Part shown: one piece after another, positions 1 through 12,000 of the stretch | Numbering within the stretch: the stretch's first letter is position 1 | How the letters are laid out: the number at the start of each line of letters is the position of its first letter | NCBI RefSeq assembly: GCF_024139115.2 | Contig: NC_085141.1 | Location: 368,489,925 to 368,553,924, forward strand | From: Armigeres subalbatus | Taxonomy: Eukaryota > Arthropoda > Insecta > Diptera > Culicidae | DNA: 64,000 nt | Reading direction: 5' to 3' | Notes under the pieces: generated by a model | Databases searched by the model: none | What the model was told of the DNA's origin: nothing | Seen by the model: the letters and a program-made list of their open reading frames with translations, nothing else | Position numbers and translations under genes: made by a program

Positions 1-93
1 ATGCGGCCGCTCCATGATATCACTGCCGTAGCGTCGACGGTTAATTCATCCCACTAAGATGTAGATCCGGAACAGTTTCTAGGCCCATAACCT

Positions 94-235
94 GTTGAAG
101 AGCGCGCAACAGTGAACAGCAAACGTACAGCGGACCGATAAAGCGAATAGTTGCTTATTTCTTCCGTTCCGACGTTCCCTATTCGCTTTATCGGTCCGCT
201 GTACGTTTGTTGTCCAATGTTGCGCGCTCTCCAAC
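94..235. repeat. Foldback hairpin, 57-nt arms
   Basis: Left arm 94-150 is the reverse complement of right arm 179-235 with about four mismatches; the 28-nt loop is 151-178. The arms include AGCGCGCAAC and CGGACCGATAAAGCG. No target duplication is clear outside the arms. This could be a small MITE or the remnant of a longer foldback. A transcribed copy would form a long imperfect hairpin RNA. Confidence 0.85.
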
Positions 236-1300
236 AACCATAATGGTGGCTAAGAAATCTGACAATAACTGTTTTCGACGCTCGCTCGTTCCTCAGCAGC
301 CACTTTGAGATTGTTTATTAACCCACAGCAGAAAGGAAACAAAAACTTTACTTGATTGAACTACGATAATTAATTTGAGACACAAAAAGATTCGAATTGT
401 GGCCAAACCAGTGGATAACTAGATCAGAACCCTCATATGTATCCGCCCTATTGCAGATTTCCATCCAAAACGACTTAACAGAACATCTGGTAAAATTTCG
501 TATACTGGCTGCAAGCCCTTCAATCCTTGTACGAAATATATTGTGCTCTAACTCTTGTACCTGTTTCAATATGTTCACACTGTGAAGAAAAGTGGATCTG
601 TATTATTACTAATTGACTATGCTGAATATCGTAGGGGCAATAGCTACAGCTCTCAAAACTTTGAATATCAATTTTAGCGATTTGGAAAATCACATGGAGA
701 GCTCGCTAACTTTCATCTACTCAGTGACTGAGTCAAATTGTATTGCCCTCCCTTTTTCAAACGGACACTATACTAAACTTCTCTGTATGACTATGAGTAA
801 TCCTGCTTTTGACGAAAATCTAGTAATATTTCCGTGGAAAGAAAGGAGGCAGCAATTCAATTAGAAGGTGAAAGTTAGAGTGAGGGGAGATTTATGTAGA
901 TCAAACTTCATAGATTTGATATTTAGTTAGATGCAGAAAGATTGTTAAGGGCAGCTACGAATACCGAGATCAGATTTGAAAGAAACTTATAATTTAAATC
1001 GCTATATCTCATAGGTTCTACCCATAGGCTCTATGTACAATCTTGTGCCCCGTAGAATTCGACACCAGTCAGTGGGCCAGTCTAATATGCATATTATAAT
1101 TGCAATTTCAACTATTACTTGGAACATTAAGCTAGTTCTACATATTGTTTCAACTTCTTGATCCTGTCCAATTCGGAAAGTTAAAATCTGACACTGATTA
1201 GAGCAACAAGGCAGAGATTGGAATAACCTCGAACTTAATGCGATAATGGGTTCATAATGTTAACATAATACCAAATGTGACCGCTCTAAATATCGCTCAA
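236..1300. other. AT-rich DNA, nothing recognised
   Basis: Only short ORFs under 85 codons in conflicting frames. No repeat, TE protein or splice-consistent exon was recognised. Confidence 0.5.
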
Positions 1301-2200
1301 TTACCATTACTCTTGGTCAGCTTTCACTTTTGCCCAAAGTCGCGATTCCTGGCACTGATTGCGAAATATTTAAGCACCAAACACCCCTGACAGAACGTGG
1401 GAATCGCCCTTCACAAAGCCAGTCAGTCCAATTTGAGCCGATAAACTCAACCCGTCTGAATATCGAAAACCAACAGAACAGCTCAACGCAGTGCGAATAA
1501 TCCAAGGAACTGAAAATCAACCAACAAATATCTAACAAAGTCAACTCCTTTCGCTCCAGCTCCACATCGAAATTCCCATCGATTTCATGTGTGAACCGAA
1601 ATGCATCCCGATTCAGTTTTCTTGGGCAATAATTCTTCCGAAACGCACTTCGCACATACGCACCAGCAGCAGCCACGGTAAGCCACCACCTGGCGAAAGG
1701 GCACTTTGCTTGTAGACCTTGACTGCCTGCCCAGTGCCCACGACCACTAGTTCCAATGAGACCGACCGAGAATCAGGTGAGAAAGTAACCTATGCCGGGC
1801 CTTGCCTACACCACCAGCCAGCATCAGCATCAGCACCCTAATCACCCTCCCGGGTCCGAGTTGTTACCTGCCGAGCGGGCTGAGCTGTGTATTATTGCCG
1901 GTTGCACTTTGCCAGAGCTATTTTCTTTTGCACTGCTGTTGCAGCTCCCTCCTCGCCAACCAACCGAACCGTGCCAATTGCTGCTTCTGCTTACTCGGCC
2001 CCAGGTCCGTTCGTTCGTTTGTCATCGAGTTGATCGTGTAATAACAATAATAAAAGTAATGAGCTTAACTCGATGTGTGCATAAATTGGTACCAAGGATG
2101 CCAGATGTGAATGCAAGCCTTCACTTTGAATTACTGCGAAAAAAAAACAAACGATTTTTTGAGACAATTTGTAGATTTTTTTTGCTAGATTTGTGATTTG
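1301..2200. other. Non-repetitive, GC-richer island
   Basis: Base composition is clearly less AT-rich than its surroundings, with CAG/CACC-rich stretches around 1,660-2,030. ORFs occur on both strands (minus 1317-1676; plus 1792-2196) but none resembles a known protein and both are compositionally biased. CAGGTGAG near 1773 matches a splice-donor consensus. Possible host UTR, promoter or noncoding conserved DNA; function unknown. Confidence 0.3.
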
Positions 2201-2689
2201 TGTCCATAGGTGTTTGACGCGAGCGACTTTAATCGTTTTTCCTGTACTCCTTTCTCCACATTCAACTGGTATCAACAAGGTCACATATGGTGCAGTCGAA
2301 TGGAAGAAGTTGCGTACCATCCTTAATAAGGTATACAGTTGATGACAGTTTTTGAAGAATCCACATCCCCCATATTGATTCAATAAGATTCTGTGCGCCA
2401 GAGTTCTGGTAATGGTGAGGCACCAGCATTTCTGGCGTAATTGGTTCATTTATGATTTGGCGTCTTTAGTAAGCAATATAATTGGAGGCGTTGATCTGTC
2501 AGCGATAAATCAATTTAAAATAAAGTCAGGCAGTTTCAAATATTACGAATTTTTTTTTACATTTTATCGTCTTATTGAAGTCACTAAGATTTTTTCGGAA
2601 TGTTTTTTCAAAAAATCTCAATTCCTGTATGATAATGGATAGACTGCAATTGCAACATTTTTGGAGGGTTTCAAGCAAGCAATTCCAGA

Positions 2690-4870
2690 TCAAAACCGGA
2701 TTCTACCACTGACTAGAATTCTTCAGATGTTCTCAACAATTCCTTGGAAATTACCTTCTGACATTATTTCGTAAACATCTTGAATAATTCTTTAGGAAAT
2801 ACCTAAAGGTGTTTCCAAAAAAAACGAAAATACTTCCTGAACCTCTTATAGGAACTCTTTCTAAAATTATTTCAGGTATTCCTTCGGATACTATCGGAAT
2901 TTCCATTCCCTTGGAAATTTCCCCAGTGATTCCTCAGGAATTTCCAGCAAGAATTCTTTCCATAATTCTAGGAAAAAAATTCAGGAAATTTTCTCAGAAG
3001 TAACGGAACTCATTCAAGAATTCTTTCGAAATTTCTCCTGAGAATTTTTCCAGAAAAACCCTCCGGAAATTACTTCGGAGATGAATCTAGAAATTTTTTT
3101 CTTTTCAGCCGGAAGGTTGCCCAAAATATACAAAAAAGGTTAGTTTTGGTACATAATGTTTGTGGGGGCCCAGGGCCACGTACTACACGCTCCCCCACCC
3201 CTAAATCTGGCCCTGCTCAAGACATCCCTTTGAAAATTCAAAGAAGAAATTCTAAGAAATTTTTAAAAAATCCTACGGAGTTTTTTTTACGAAATCTTAT
3301 AAGAATTTCTTAGAAATTCTTTCAGAAATTCATTAATTTGAGGAATATTTTAGAAAATTACGCTAGGAAATCTCTTTTGCCATTCGTCCAGGATAAGTTC
3401 GGAAAGCAAATCTACAGAAAGGCATTTGTAAATATATCCGGAAATTCCCTAGAATCTTCATCCAGGAAATCCTTTTAGCAGAACCAAACGAAATGTTTTT
3501 CGAGAAGTTTCCGTATGATTTCTAAAATAATTTCTGAGAGATTCCTGAAAAAATCTTTAATGAATATCCGAAGGTCTCAAGGGATTTCTAATTAAATTTA
3601 AAAAGGATTTTTTTTGAAAGAATTCCTAAAATAATTCGAAAGAATTCCTGCCTTCCATCTACTTCCACTACGATGAACTTTTGTATCGACAAATACGTGT
3701 TTCGTTCTCTACTTGAAAACTTCTTTGGTGTTTTGAAATTGAAGAAGTAGAAAACGTCGACGCATAATTTCACCAAAAATAATTTTACCAAGAATGCCTG
3801 GATAAAATTCTGAAGAAATTCCGAAGGAATGTCTTAAGGAATTACTAGAAATTTCTTTTAAAAAAATCCTGAAATAATTGCAGAAGCAATTTCTAAACAA
3901 AAGTTCGAAGGAATTCCTAAACCAATTTTGACAGGAATTCCCAAAGTAATTTCCAAAAGAAATCATGATGAAATTACCAGATAAATTCTCCTTAGGGAGT
4001 TTCGGAAGGTTTCCCTTATACAATATCCGTAGGTATTTCGGAAGAATTTTCCGTAAAAATTCAGATCAAACTTCCCATGGAATTCCTAAAAGAATTCCTA
4101 AGAAATTTTTAAAATAATTCGTTAATAAATGTTTAAAGTAATTTTTTAATAAATTTTGAAGACGCAAGTATTCTTAAGGATTTTTTTAAAAGTTTTTCCA
4201 TAGGAATTTTTTGAAGAAACAAATTTTTGTTTAGGGAAATTCTGAAGGAATTCCTAGAAACTCTTCTTTAATTTTTGAAGGAATATCTTTGCTTGGTGCA
4301 TTTCCAAAATAATTTCTGGATCTATCCCCGAAGTATTTTCTCAAGAATTTGTTCCGAAGGAATACTTGGAAGAATATACTAAGAAATGAAGGCATTTCGA
4401 AAATTCCTTCAGGAGTTCCTTCATAAATTCCTTTAGGAATTTGTACGCAATTTTCTAAAAGTATTCCCGGTAGAATTTCGAGAGCCGAGAGAATGGAAGA
4501 ATTTTCCATAGTATTGCTGAATAGAAGGAAAGGAATGGAAGGAAATACCAAAGTGTTTTCTAGAAGATTTTTTTTACAAATTTTTGAAAAATTAGATAGA
4601 ATTCCTCAACGAATTTATGAAGGTATTTTTGGAGAAATGACTGAAGAAATTTCCGAGAGTTTACTTTGAAATATTTACGATGGAAGACCTGGAGAAATTT
4701 ATATAGGTATGCATGAAAGAACTTCTGGATGACTAACCGGATCATTTCCTGAGGGTATTTTTTACGAAAAAATGTCAGGAAAACTTTTCAGACAAACTTT
4801 TGGATAAATTCATGAAATACCACCTAGATAAATACCGAAGAAATTGCTGAGGCAACTCCTGAAGTAATTT
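2690..4870. repeat. Degenerate GAATTCC/GGAAATTCC repeat field
   Basis: About 2.2 kb dominated by diverged copies of a roughly 12-nt motif of the type GAATTCCTAAAG or GGAAATTTCC, readable on both strands because the motif core is palindromic. ORFs here (for example minus 3709-4023 and 4231-4551) are rich in F, S, N, K and R and are repeat by-products. A short block at about 3130-3225 (GGGGGCCCAGGGCCACG, CTCCCCCACCCC) is unlike the rest and may be an inserted TE scrap. Similar decayed fields lie at 6.6-6.95, 11.27-12.0 and 35.8-36.7 kb. The motif is related to the young 24-bp array at 36.77-37.93 kb. Confidence 0.6.
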
Positions 4871-5286
4871 TTTTAAGAAATTCTTGAGTATAACCGAAGG
4901 AGTGGTGATGAGTCGAAGGCAACCTCAACATTTTTGGGTTCTTATTTAGACATGAAGCCTTAACTCTAGACTTTTTTCACTGCCGTTCTACGCATACTTG
5001 TATCAAATTTAAAAAAAAATGCAACTGGAAAAATCGCATGTAGAATAAAATTGCAATTTTCATTTCTGGCTTCTACCGGTTAGTTGATTTAAGGAGTTTA
5101 CATCGGGAGACTAATGGGAGAGCCATTTTATTGAAATCATTCATAGTTTGAATACATAAAATATAATTTACTGCCCAAATCATGGATATAATTTAACGGT
5201 ACAGTTATGCCGAGAAATATAGCCCGTGTTTGCAGATTTATACGCATGTTGGTCTCGCTGACTGGTCGATTTGTTTAATGACTGCT
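4871..5286. other. AT-rich spacer, nothing recognised
   Basis: No ORF, repeat or TE signature seen. Confidence 0.4.
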
Positions 5287-5730
5287 CTGCCCATGATCGC
5301 ATATTTGTAACATTTGCATTTTTTTCGATTTTGAGTTTATCTTATAAATCGTTACAAAATTGTTGGATCTTTAAGCAGGTCAGATGAAATCAGGAGGTTT
5401 GTTCCGAAAAACTTGAAAAAACTACCAAGTTGTTTTGTAACATTGAGCAAAATGACCGCATAACTGTAACACTGGAGAATTCTGTCGCCTGTATGCCTTG
5501 TGTATCGAACAAAAATTAACGCAACAAATTCGTACTCAAATATCAAGTAATGTCAATGTTGCTACCGAAGATTTCGAATGGAAAAAGTTTTTATATAATT
5601 TTTGTCAATTTTTAGAAAATTGAAAAGAAAAATTTTGAGATTTCCATACTTATGCGTATAACAAACATTATCCTTCCATTTCTCCCATGCCTACTTTTGT
5701 CGATTGTTACAAATATGCGATCATGGGCAG
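5287..5730. mobile_element. MITE-like element with 26-bp perfect TIRs
   Basis: Termini 5287-5312 and 5705-5730 are perfect 26-bp inverted repeats including GCCCATGATCGCATATTTG. The 390-bp interior is AT-rich and holds no protein; the 64-codon minus ORF at 5352-5546 is not recognisable. A diverged internal copy of the terminal motif (GACCGCATAACTGTAAC) lies near 5453. No convincing target duplication was identified, so the transposon superfamily is open. Confidence 0.75.
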
Positions 5731-5877
5731 TGCTGTGGTTGAATGTGTTAGATTACAATTCTGTCACTTAAGATGAAGATCCTTAAATTTGGATATTTTC
5801 ACCACTGAAAGTGGACAGGCTTGAAAGAAATGATCAGTGATTGATTACCATTCCTGTTATTATTTTATTATTAACAC

Positions 5878-5960
5878 TTAAAAATATTCTTGTAAAATTA
5901 TGTCAGTCTAAGCTAAGCTAAGCTAAGCTTAGAAATATTCTTGTAAAATTATGGCACTTA
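5878..5960 (+). repeat. Short direct repeats around a CTAAG tandem
   Basis: AAATATTCTTGTAAAATTATG occurs twice, flanking about four tandem copies of CTAAG near 5908-5930. This looks like a small slippage duplication. Confidence 0.6.
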
Positions 5961-6028
5961 TCATGCACATAAAAGGAGCGGCTAGTTTAACACAAAATTA
6001 TGTCCGGATTTAAAATTACACGGCCAAT

Positions 6029-6117
6029 AAAACCAAAAAAATACACGTCATGGCGTAAAAGTGAGCAGTGAAAAGGGAGTTCATTTTTACGTCATGACGT
6101 GTAATTTTTGTTTTTGT
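6029..6117. repeat. Short hairpin, ACACGTCATG arms
   Basis: Core arms 6043-6060 and 6085-6102 pair with one mismatch (ACACGTCATGGCGTAAAA against its complement) and extend outward through A/T-rich flanks to about 6029 and 6117. The loop is about 24 nt. It has pre-miRNA-like dimensions, but a mini-foldback TE is equally likely. Confidence 0.7.
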
Positions 6118-7548
6118 TGTCACCGTACCACGGAGATTACTATTTTCGAGTGTTGAAAAAAGCACCAGTTTTTTTTTGTTCTCGCACTGAATACCTACCA
6201 ACGATGAACCACCAAGCCAAAAGTTTACTGTCAACGACGTCAAACGTAGAACACTACACTTGATCAAGAAGATCGTTACCAGAATTGCATGGAATGTTTT
6301 GTCTGAAGGAACATGATGGGCGATTCACTTAGTTCCACAGCTATTTTATGTGTTGCACTTCACAATTTATTACGTAAGATATGATTCTAAATGGAAAGTG
6401 ATTTGAGATTCTTTCACCGCATTTTTTCACCTCAATGCAGCATTCAGCACGCTATTCCCATGAATTAAGTTTTTTTTTTCGTAAATTTGAGTCTTACAAT
6501 AGATTAAGTGTCAACATATGCATCAAAGGTTCGGTCACAAGTAAATCCCATAAATTTTGAGTGTGTTATTACAGATTATTCCATAATGATGAATTTATTA
6601 TAATCCATTGTAAAATCTTTCGTGGATTTCTAAAACAATTATTTAGGAAATTCCTTCTGAAACTTGTTGAGAATTTTTTTTCGTATATTTATGAGATGAT
6701 TTTTTTAATTTGCTTCAAGAATACATTCGGAAATTTCTCCTGAAATATATTTGCAAATTCTCACAGGATAGGAATTACTTCTAAAAAATTTCCAGAAAAT
6801 CCGCCAGAAATTCTTCCCGGAACTCCTCCAGTAATAATTTATAAGACTCCGCCAGTAATTAATTTGAATATTACTCCTGGGATTCTTCCGTAAAACCTCT
6901 CGAAAGGCTTTTGTAATTTTTCTCTAGAAATTATTCAGCAAAACAATGTGAAATTCCTTTCAATATTCCTGCAATTTTCAATTTCGATTGTCTGCCGTTT
7001 GGCTTCAGTTAGTAACGAATCATACCAAAAAACAAACAAACAAAATTCAACACCGAATCTTTCCCACAGATTACATTCGGTTCGTGAACGTTTGCATTCG
7101 ATTCGTGAACGAATGGAATCGTAATTGAGTGGTGAGTGAGGATTCGGCTGAAAGAATCAGGCCGCAAAACGAATCATTGACTCTAAATTGAATCAATCTT
7201 CTGAGTCCAACTCAGTGTTTTCTGCTGCACTCACTACACATTGGTTCATTCTCATCTCTCGATTTCTTTTCGCACTATCTGTGATTTCACTTATTGCTGC
7301 TGGGGGCACTCAGTAGGTATGAATCGTTTGTTGGTTCGCTGTTGGGTTGAGTAGCACTCATTTTGCAATCGTGTGTTCGCTGATGGATTGCGATTTTAAA
7401 TCGGTGTGGTTAGTGTGAGTGAGTGAGTTTTCCCATAGCTGATTTTCGGAGGATTTTCTTACGGAGTTTAAAAGGATTTCCTGAGAAAATTTCATAAGGC
7501 ATTTCTAAAGAGTTCTTGAGGGAATTGAAAAAAAAAATATAAATGAAA
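6118..7548. other. AT-rich DNA with decayed GAATTCC-type repeats
   Basis: 6600-6960 and 7440-7545 are diverged copies of the GGAATTTCC-type repeat. 7060-7130 has two copies of TTCGTGAACG. The rest shows nothing recognisable. Confidence 0.4.
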
Positions 7549-9771
7549 TTTACGAACCTTTCCTAATAAGCATGAGCATGAGTATGAGCATGATTGACCG
7601 CCCACGGTTGCTACTCCGTTATTGCCAGGTCAGCTGCAATTACACAGAGATCCAACAGATGAAGTTTGAGACTAACATCATCTTCAATGTGTAAGAACTG
7701 GTGACCCAAAGATAAGCAATACCAGCGCCGGCCGTGTCCGAATGCAGGTCAATTAAGGAATGGGTAGGAAAATGTTGACATGATACTCGCTTTAATAGAA
7801 GCCGACGAGTCATCTGCACTTCCACGAGAAATCACTGGGATGTTGGATATATGGGGAAGGTATTGTGGCAGGGTTCATTTTGGTAAACGGTATGCCGTGT
7901 ATAGCGTGTAGTTTGATTAATTCAAAAATTATCGAACGAACACTAATTATGTTAATTACCGACCGCACAAAGCAGAACAACATTTTCGATGACCAGCCGA
8001 TCTCTCTGCTAACCGCACAAAGCAGAACAACATTTTCGATGACCAGCCGATCGTTCTGCTTACTAACGCGAACTGAATCTTCACTTTCTATTTAAATTAA
8101 TCACTCGCACATAGCAGAACAACATTTCGATGATCGGGCGATCGTTCTGCTAACCGCACAAAGCAGAACAAATTATGTGATGACCGGCCGATCGTTCTGC
8201 CTACCAAATAAATCACGACTGTACGTTACCTCTGAATGCTGAACATTTGTCTTTCAAGCAACAAACAAACATGATTTTATACTACTAAATAAACGTCTCT
8301 AAGGTATGTTTTTAAGTAAAGCATTGCGATTAATTAAATCTATTCACATATCGACCGCACAAGCAGATCAAAAGCTTCTGATTCTCGCGAACAATCTGCA
8401 TATCTAATAAAAACGCACTCTGATCTATTTTCTTACCAACCTAGCATTTTTACCACTCTTCAATGAATCAGCTATGTTTTAGACTTAAATGTATTTTCTA
8501 CTAAAAAAATGGAAAGCGAGGAAGATAGTTGACAAAAGAAATATATTTGAAATAGGCATTGAGATGGAAGATTTGAATTGAAGATAGTCAAAATAGAAGG
8601 CAAGCAAAGGCCAGAATAAATATATTTTGAAATGAACCTCCGTAAATCGGATCTGTCTTGCTCTAATCCGTCTTCAATCATCCATCATTCATTAATGAAT
8701 CAATCATTAATAAATGTACAATAATTAAAAATTACATATTAAAATATTACATAAAAAAACCTGCAATCGTTATCTGGATTACACATTAACTACAACTTAA
8801 AGGGGTCATTCATGTTCGACTGTTTCAAGATTTGGCCCTATTCACAAATAAAATCTCGTAAAGCTAAAATATAATGGTACTGCGGCCGTGCACAAACCGG
8901 GGCAAACTCATAAAAAACTTTGCAGGAGCAAATTCAATCAATTCACTGCACTAATCTGCAATTACGGATAGTGATTGATCACTATGTCAACGGCTACTGC
9001 GGAGAGCTGCGCGATTGCGGGTTCTTTGCACCGCATGAGATGTTCAGTATCTACAACAAACCTCCATGTCACCACTGGATCCAATCATTTCGGTTCAACG
9101 ATTTGTATTATTAAAAGACAAATCAATATATGGTGGGGATGTTAAAAATAACACTTAGATATTCAGTGACATTTGGACAAACAATTTTCCCCCTTTCCAC
9201 GAAACTACATTTTACTAGGCGCCTTTTAACTCTAAAGGCATTTTCTTCAAATCTGTTGTCATAAAAAGCTGAACGTTCTATCTGTATAAATTTGATATAA
9301 AGACATTTTATATTAACACTCTTTCCACCTTCGTTCACCCTTCAATAATTTAATGGGCCTGAGTAGAACGAGCTTACCTCAAAAGCAAAGGCATGTTTAG
9401 CTAGTAAATGTATATATATAGGTGTGCACTTTGATATAAAATAGAGAAGCATTCCATCGTGAAACAGACTCACCGGGCAATCCATGTGGATATCGGATTC
9501 ACTGGGTTTTTTTGAGAATCACAAAAACATGGTTCAGCTTCAGTTAAAAACATTTACAATACACAACTGACACACACAAGAAAGCGCGATACATTTGAAT
9601 TGAAGTCATATCTACAATCTCCACCATTTTCCAAATCTACAAAACAGTCAAACTAAAACTTTGAAAGGTAAATTGAATAAAATACAGAAAAAATGACGGG
9701 AGCAAACATTTTCCGCGTCCAATCGCGAACTTGGCACACTACGATCTCCTTTACGAACCTTTCCTAATAAG
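7549..9771 (-). mobile_element. 2.18-kb insertion with 22-bp direct flanking duplication
   Basis: A perfect 22-bp direct repeat lies at 7549-7570 and 9750-9771 (TTTACGAACC...TAATAAG), so 7571-9749 looks like one insertion. The left end is CATGAG-type short tandem repeats (about 7571-7592). Read on the minus strand this would be a microsatellite 3' tail, as in several LINE/SINE groups; that fits a long variable target duplication and absence of TIRs. No RT or endonuclease signature is seen, so it is either a non-autonomous element or a heavily decayed, truncated LINE. The interior carries the 50-bp hairpin repeats at 7.96-8.4 kb. Confidence 0.55.
7958..8405. repeat. 50-bp repeats, each a GCAGAAC/GTTCTGC hairpin
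   Basis: Units begin near 7961 and 8011 (exact period 50), with spaced copies near 8103, 8152 and a diverged one near 8349. The consensus opens ACCGCACAAAGCAGAAC and closes CCGATCGTTCTGCT, so GCAGAAC and GTTCTGC pair within each unit. The whole cluster lies in the 2.18-kb insertion. Confidence 0.75.
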
Positions 9772-10418
9772 ATTTATAAATGATTTTCTTATCAAATTCC
9801 CGAAAGAGTGCTCAAAGGAAATTTTAAAGGAATTTGCGAAGATTTAAAGCAACGGTTCTCAACCTTTCCCACCAGTGGTACCTCCCTAGTAACATTTTGG
9901 TTTTATACTGGTTTTATCACAATCTTGTAGAGTAAATTATGGTCTTCAAGAGCGTTATAAAATTTTAAATGTTACTTGGGCTCTTCAGATCTATGCATAG
10001 CTTGAGGTTACAGGGGTTTTGTTTTTTTTTTTGAAAATGTATCTGGAGGCATATAATGTGGGCAATCGATTTTTGCTTTTGTTTGATGTTTTCGAAAAAT
10101 AAAACAGTTCCCAAAACATCAAGTCTTCTGATGCAAGACCATTAGCTCGCTTCCCGATCTGTTCCAGGTTTCTATTTTAATTTCCCTGCAAAGACGAGTT
10201 TTTTCGTGCTAGCAAGGATAATAATTAAGCTCTAAAACATCGTCAACGAAGAAGAAAAAAAAACTTCTATGTTTCTGAGTAGAGTTTGCAATTATACCTT
10301 TTATTAGTACATGAATATATTTTGAAAGTATGGGATCCTGAGTAAAAGTTTGCAATTCGAATCAAGATTCCAGGATTGAAAAGGATATTATTAGGTGTCA
10401 GATTCAGAGAAATTTGAT
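9772..10418. other. AT-rich spacer
   Basis: CAACGGTTCTCAACC at about 9852 resembles one terminus of some hAT elements, but no partner end was found. Otherwise nothing recognised. Confidence 0.35.
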
Positions 10419-11044
10419 TAGGGTATCTGTTCCCATATTAATAACAGCCCGTATATTAATCACAACCGTCGATAAACCAAATAAAAAATCAATTTAATTA
10501 GAATTTCTCACATCGTATGTACACAATAATGGATGGAACACATTCTTGAAGGTTTGGAGTATTATTCAAGATTTTGTTTAGGTAATGTTTTAATTCACAA
10601 GAATCAAATTATTAAAAGATAAAATTATAAAGCACTTTTATTTTCATTTACCTACCTCTGAACTGTTGGTTTGATGTATTGCTCGATTACTACTAGCAGA
10701 AACATCTGTTTTCACGACATTGTTTACCACTCATTTTCTAGCTAAAACAATTGATTCTTTTTGAAATTCACTTCACAACACATAAAGCACATCACGTTTT
10801 CACTATAAATATGATTATATTTTAAAAACCAACGCGATTTCCGCATGGCGGGGATCATGTTTTTTAGCTAAATACTTCTATAATGTGATAATAATTTAAT
10901 TTTTGAAGTTATCAAATTGTTCTAAATTAAAAATTACGTGAGCCGAGCATAATTATTCTCATGTTTCTTTATTATTGGGTGAGAAATCAATGCATTTCAT
11001 AGGCGCATTGCCTTATTGTTATTGATATAGGAACAGATACCCTA
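10419..11044. mobile_element. TA-flanked MITE, GGGTATCTGTTCC termini
   Basis: TA dinucleotides at 10419-10420 and 11043-11044 border inverted termini GGGTATCTGTTCC, with homology continuing about 12 bp further inward with mismatches. Length is 626 bp including TA. The interior is AT-rich without a coding sequence. The TA duplication suggests mobilisation by a Tc1/mariner-type or other TA-targeting transposase; no transposase for it is in the window. Confidence 0.8.
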
Positions 11045-11269
11045 GAACTAATTTTCCGGCTAATGCTGGCTACAGGTCAAAAATCCTTTCTCGAAAATGT
11101 TTCTGTAATCGTCCTCACGCAAAGCCATGAAGTTTGAAAGCCATATTCGGACTAGAAGAATTTCAGCGTCCGATGGTTCCGATTTTATCAAAAATGTTCA
11201 GCAATGTTATGCTTATTTGTTTTTCGTCAAAATGTTGCTTCAACATTTCATCCACTCTTCCAAAACTCT

Positions 11270-12000
11270 AAAACGAAATTCTTGGATTTCCGTTGAAATT
11301 TCCTTTGAGATTTTTTTTCAGAACATCATTCAGGAATTCTTTCGAAAATTCATTCAGAAATTCCTTCGAACAAATCTATGAAAATTTAATTACAAATTCC
11401 TTAAGACCATGAGATGGTGGAAATCTATTCAGAAATGCTTTTAAAAATCATTAGACAATTACTTCAAAAGTGCTTTTGAAAATTTCATCGGGAAAATCCA
11501 TTCATATTCCTGTTAGAAACCCTTCCGAATATCCTTTTAGGATTTCCTATTTCATTCTTTCATAAATTTCCGTATAAAACCTTCCAACAAAATTTCCGGA
11601 ATAAATCCTGTATGGTTTTGCTGAATGCTTGATGGCCATGTGGTTAGCGATGTCAATCGTCTAGACGCATGGGCTATGAAGTGTGGGTTCCTGTCGAAGG
11701 CAGTTCTTAAGAAATTTCCGGATGAACTTGCAAAGACTTTTTCAGAGAATTTTCCGAAGGAATCTTTGAAAGAGCGTTAAAAGGAATTAATGGCGTAGTT
11801 TTCTATATAAATTATTCTTTGAGGGAACTCCTGGAGTGGAAACAATTTCTGAAAGTTTTTTATAAGAAACTCTCGAAGAAATTCCTGAAAACCTGACAGA
11901 TTTTCCGATAGATTTTGGGAAGGTATTCCCGAAAGAATACTTACAAGAATTTACGAAGGAATTTCTAATAGAATTTCTGGAGAATACTGTTTTGACTCAT
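11270..12000. repeat. Degenerate GAATTCC-type repeats with SINE scrap
   Basis: Diverged GGAATTTCC/GAATTCTTTCG motifs fill the segment, interrupted by the SINE-like piece at 11630-11705. The 84-codon plus ORF at 11127-11381 is a repeat by-product. Confidence 0.5.
11630..11705 (+). mobile_element. 5' fragment of a tRNA-derived SINE
   Basis: GGCCATGTGGTTAGCGATGT resembles a pol III A box in its tRNA context, and GTGGGTTCCTGTC about 40 bp downstream is a decayed B box. The layout fits the 5' head of Aedes tRNA-like SINEs, but the body is missing. Confidence 0.5.

Noticed and set aside
7958..8405. CRISPR-like array of 50-bp repeats
   Set aside because: The repeats are contiguous or irregularly spaced, have no spacer pattern, and lie in an insect-type repeat background.
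9852..9880. A further hAT element starting CAACGGTTCTCAACC
   Set aside because: No matching inverted terminus or 8-bp duplication was found downstream.
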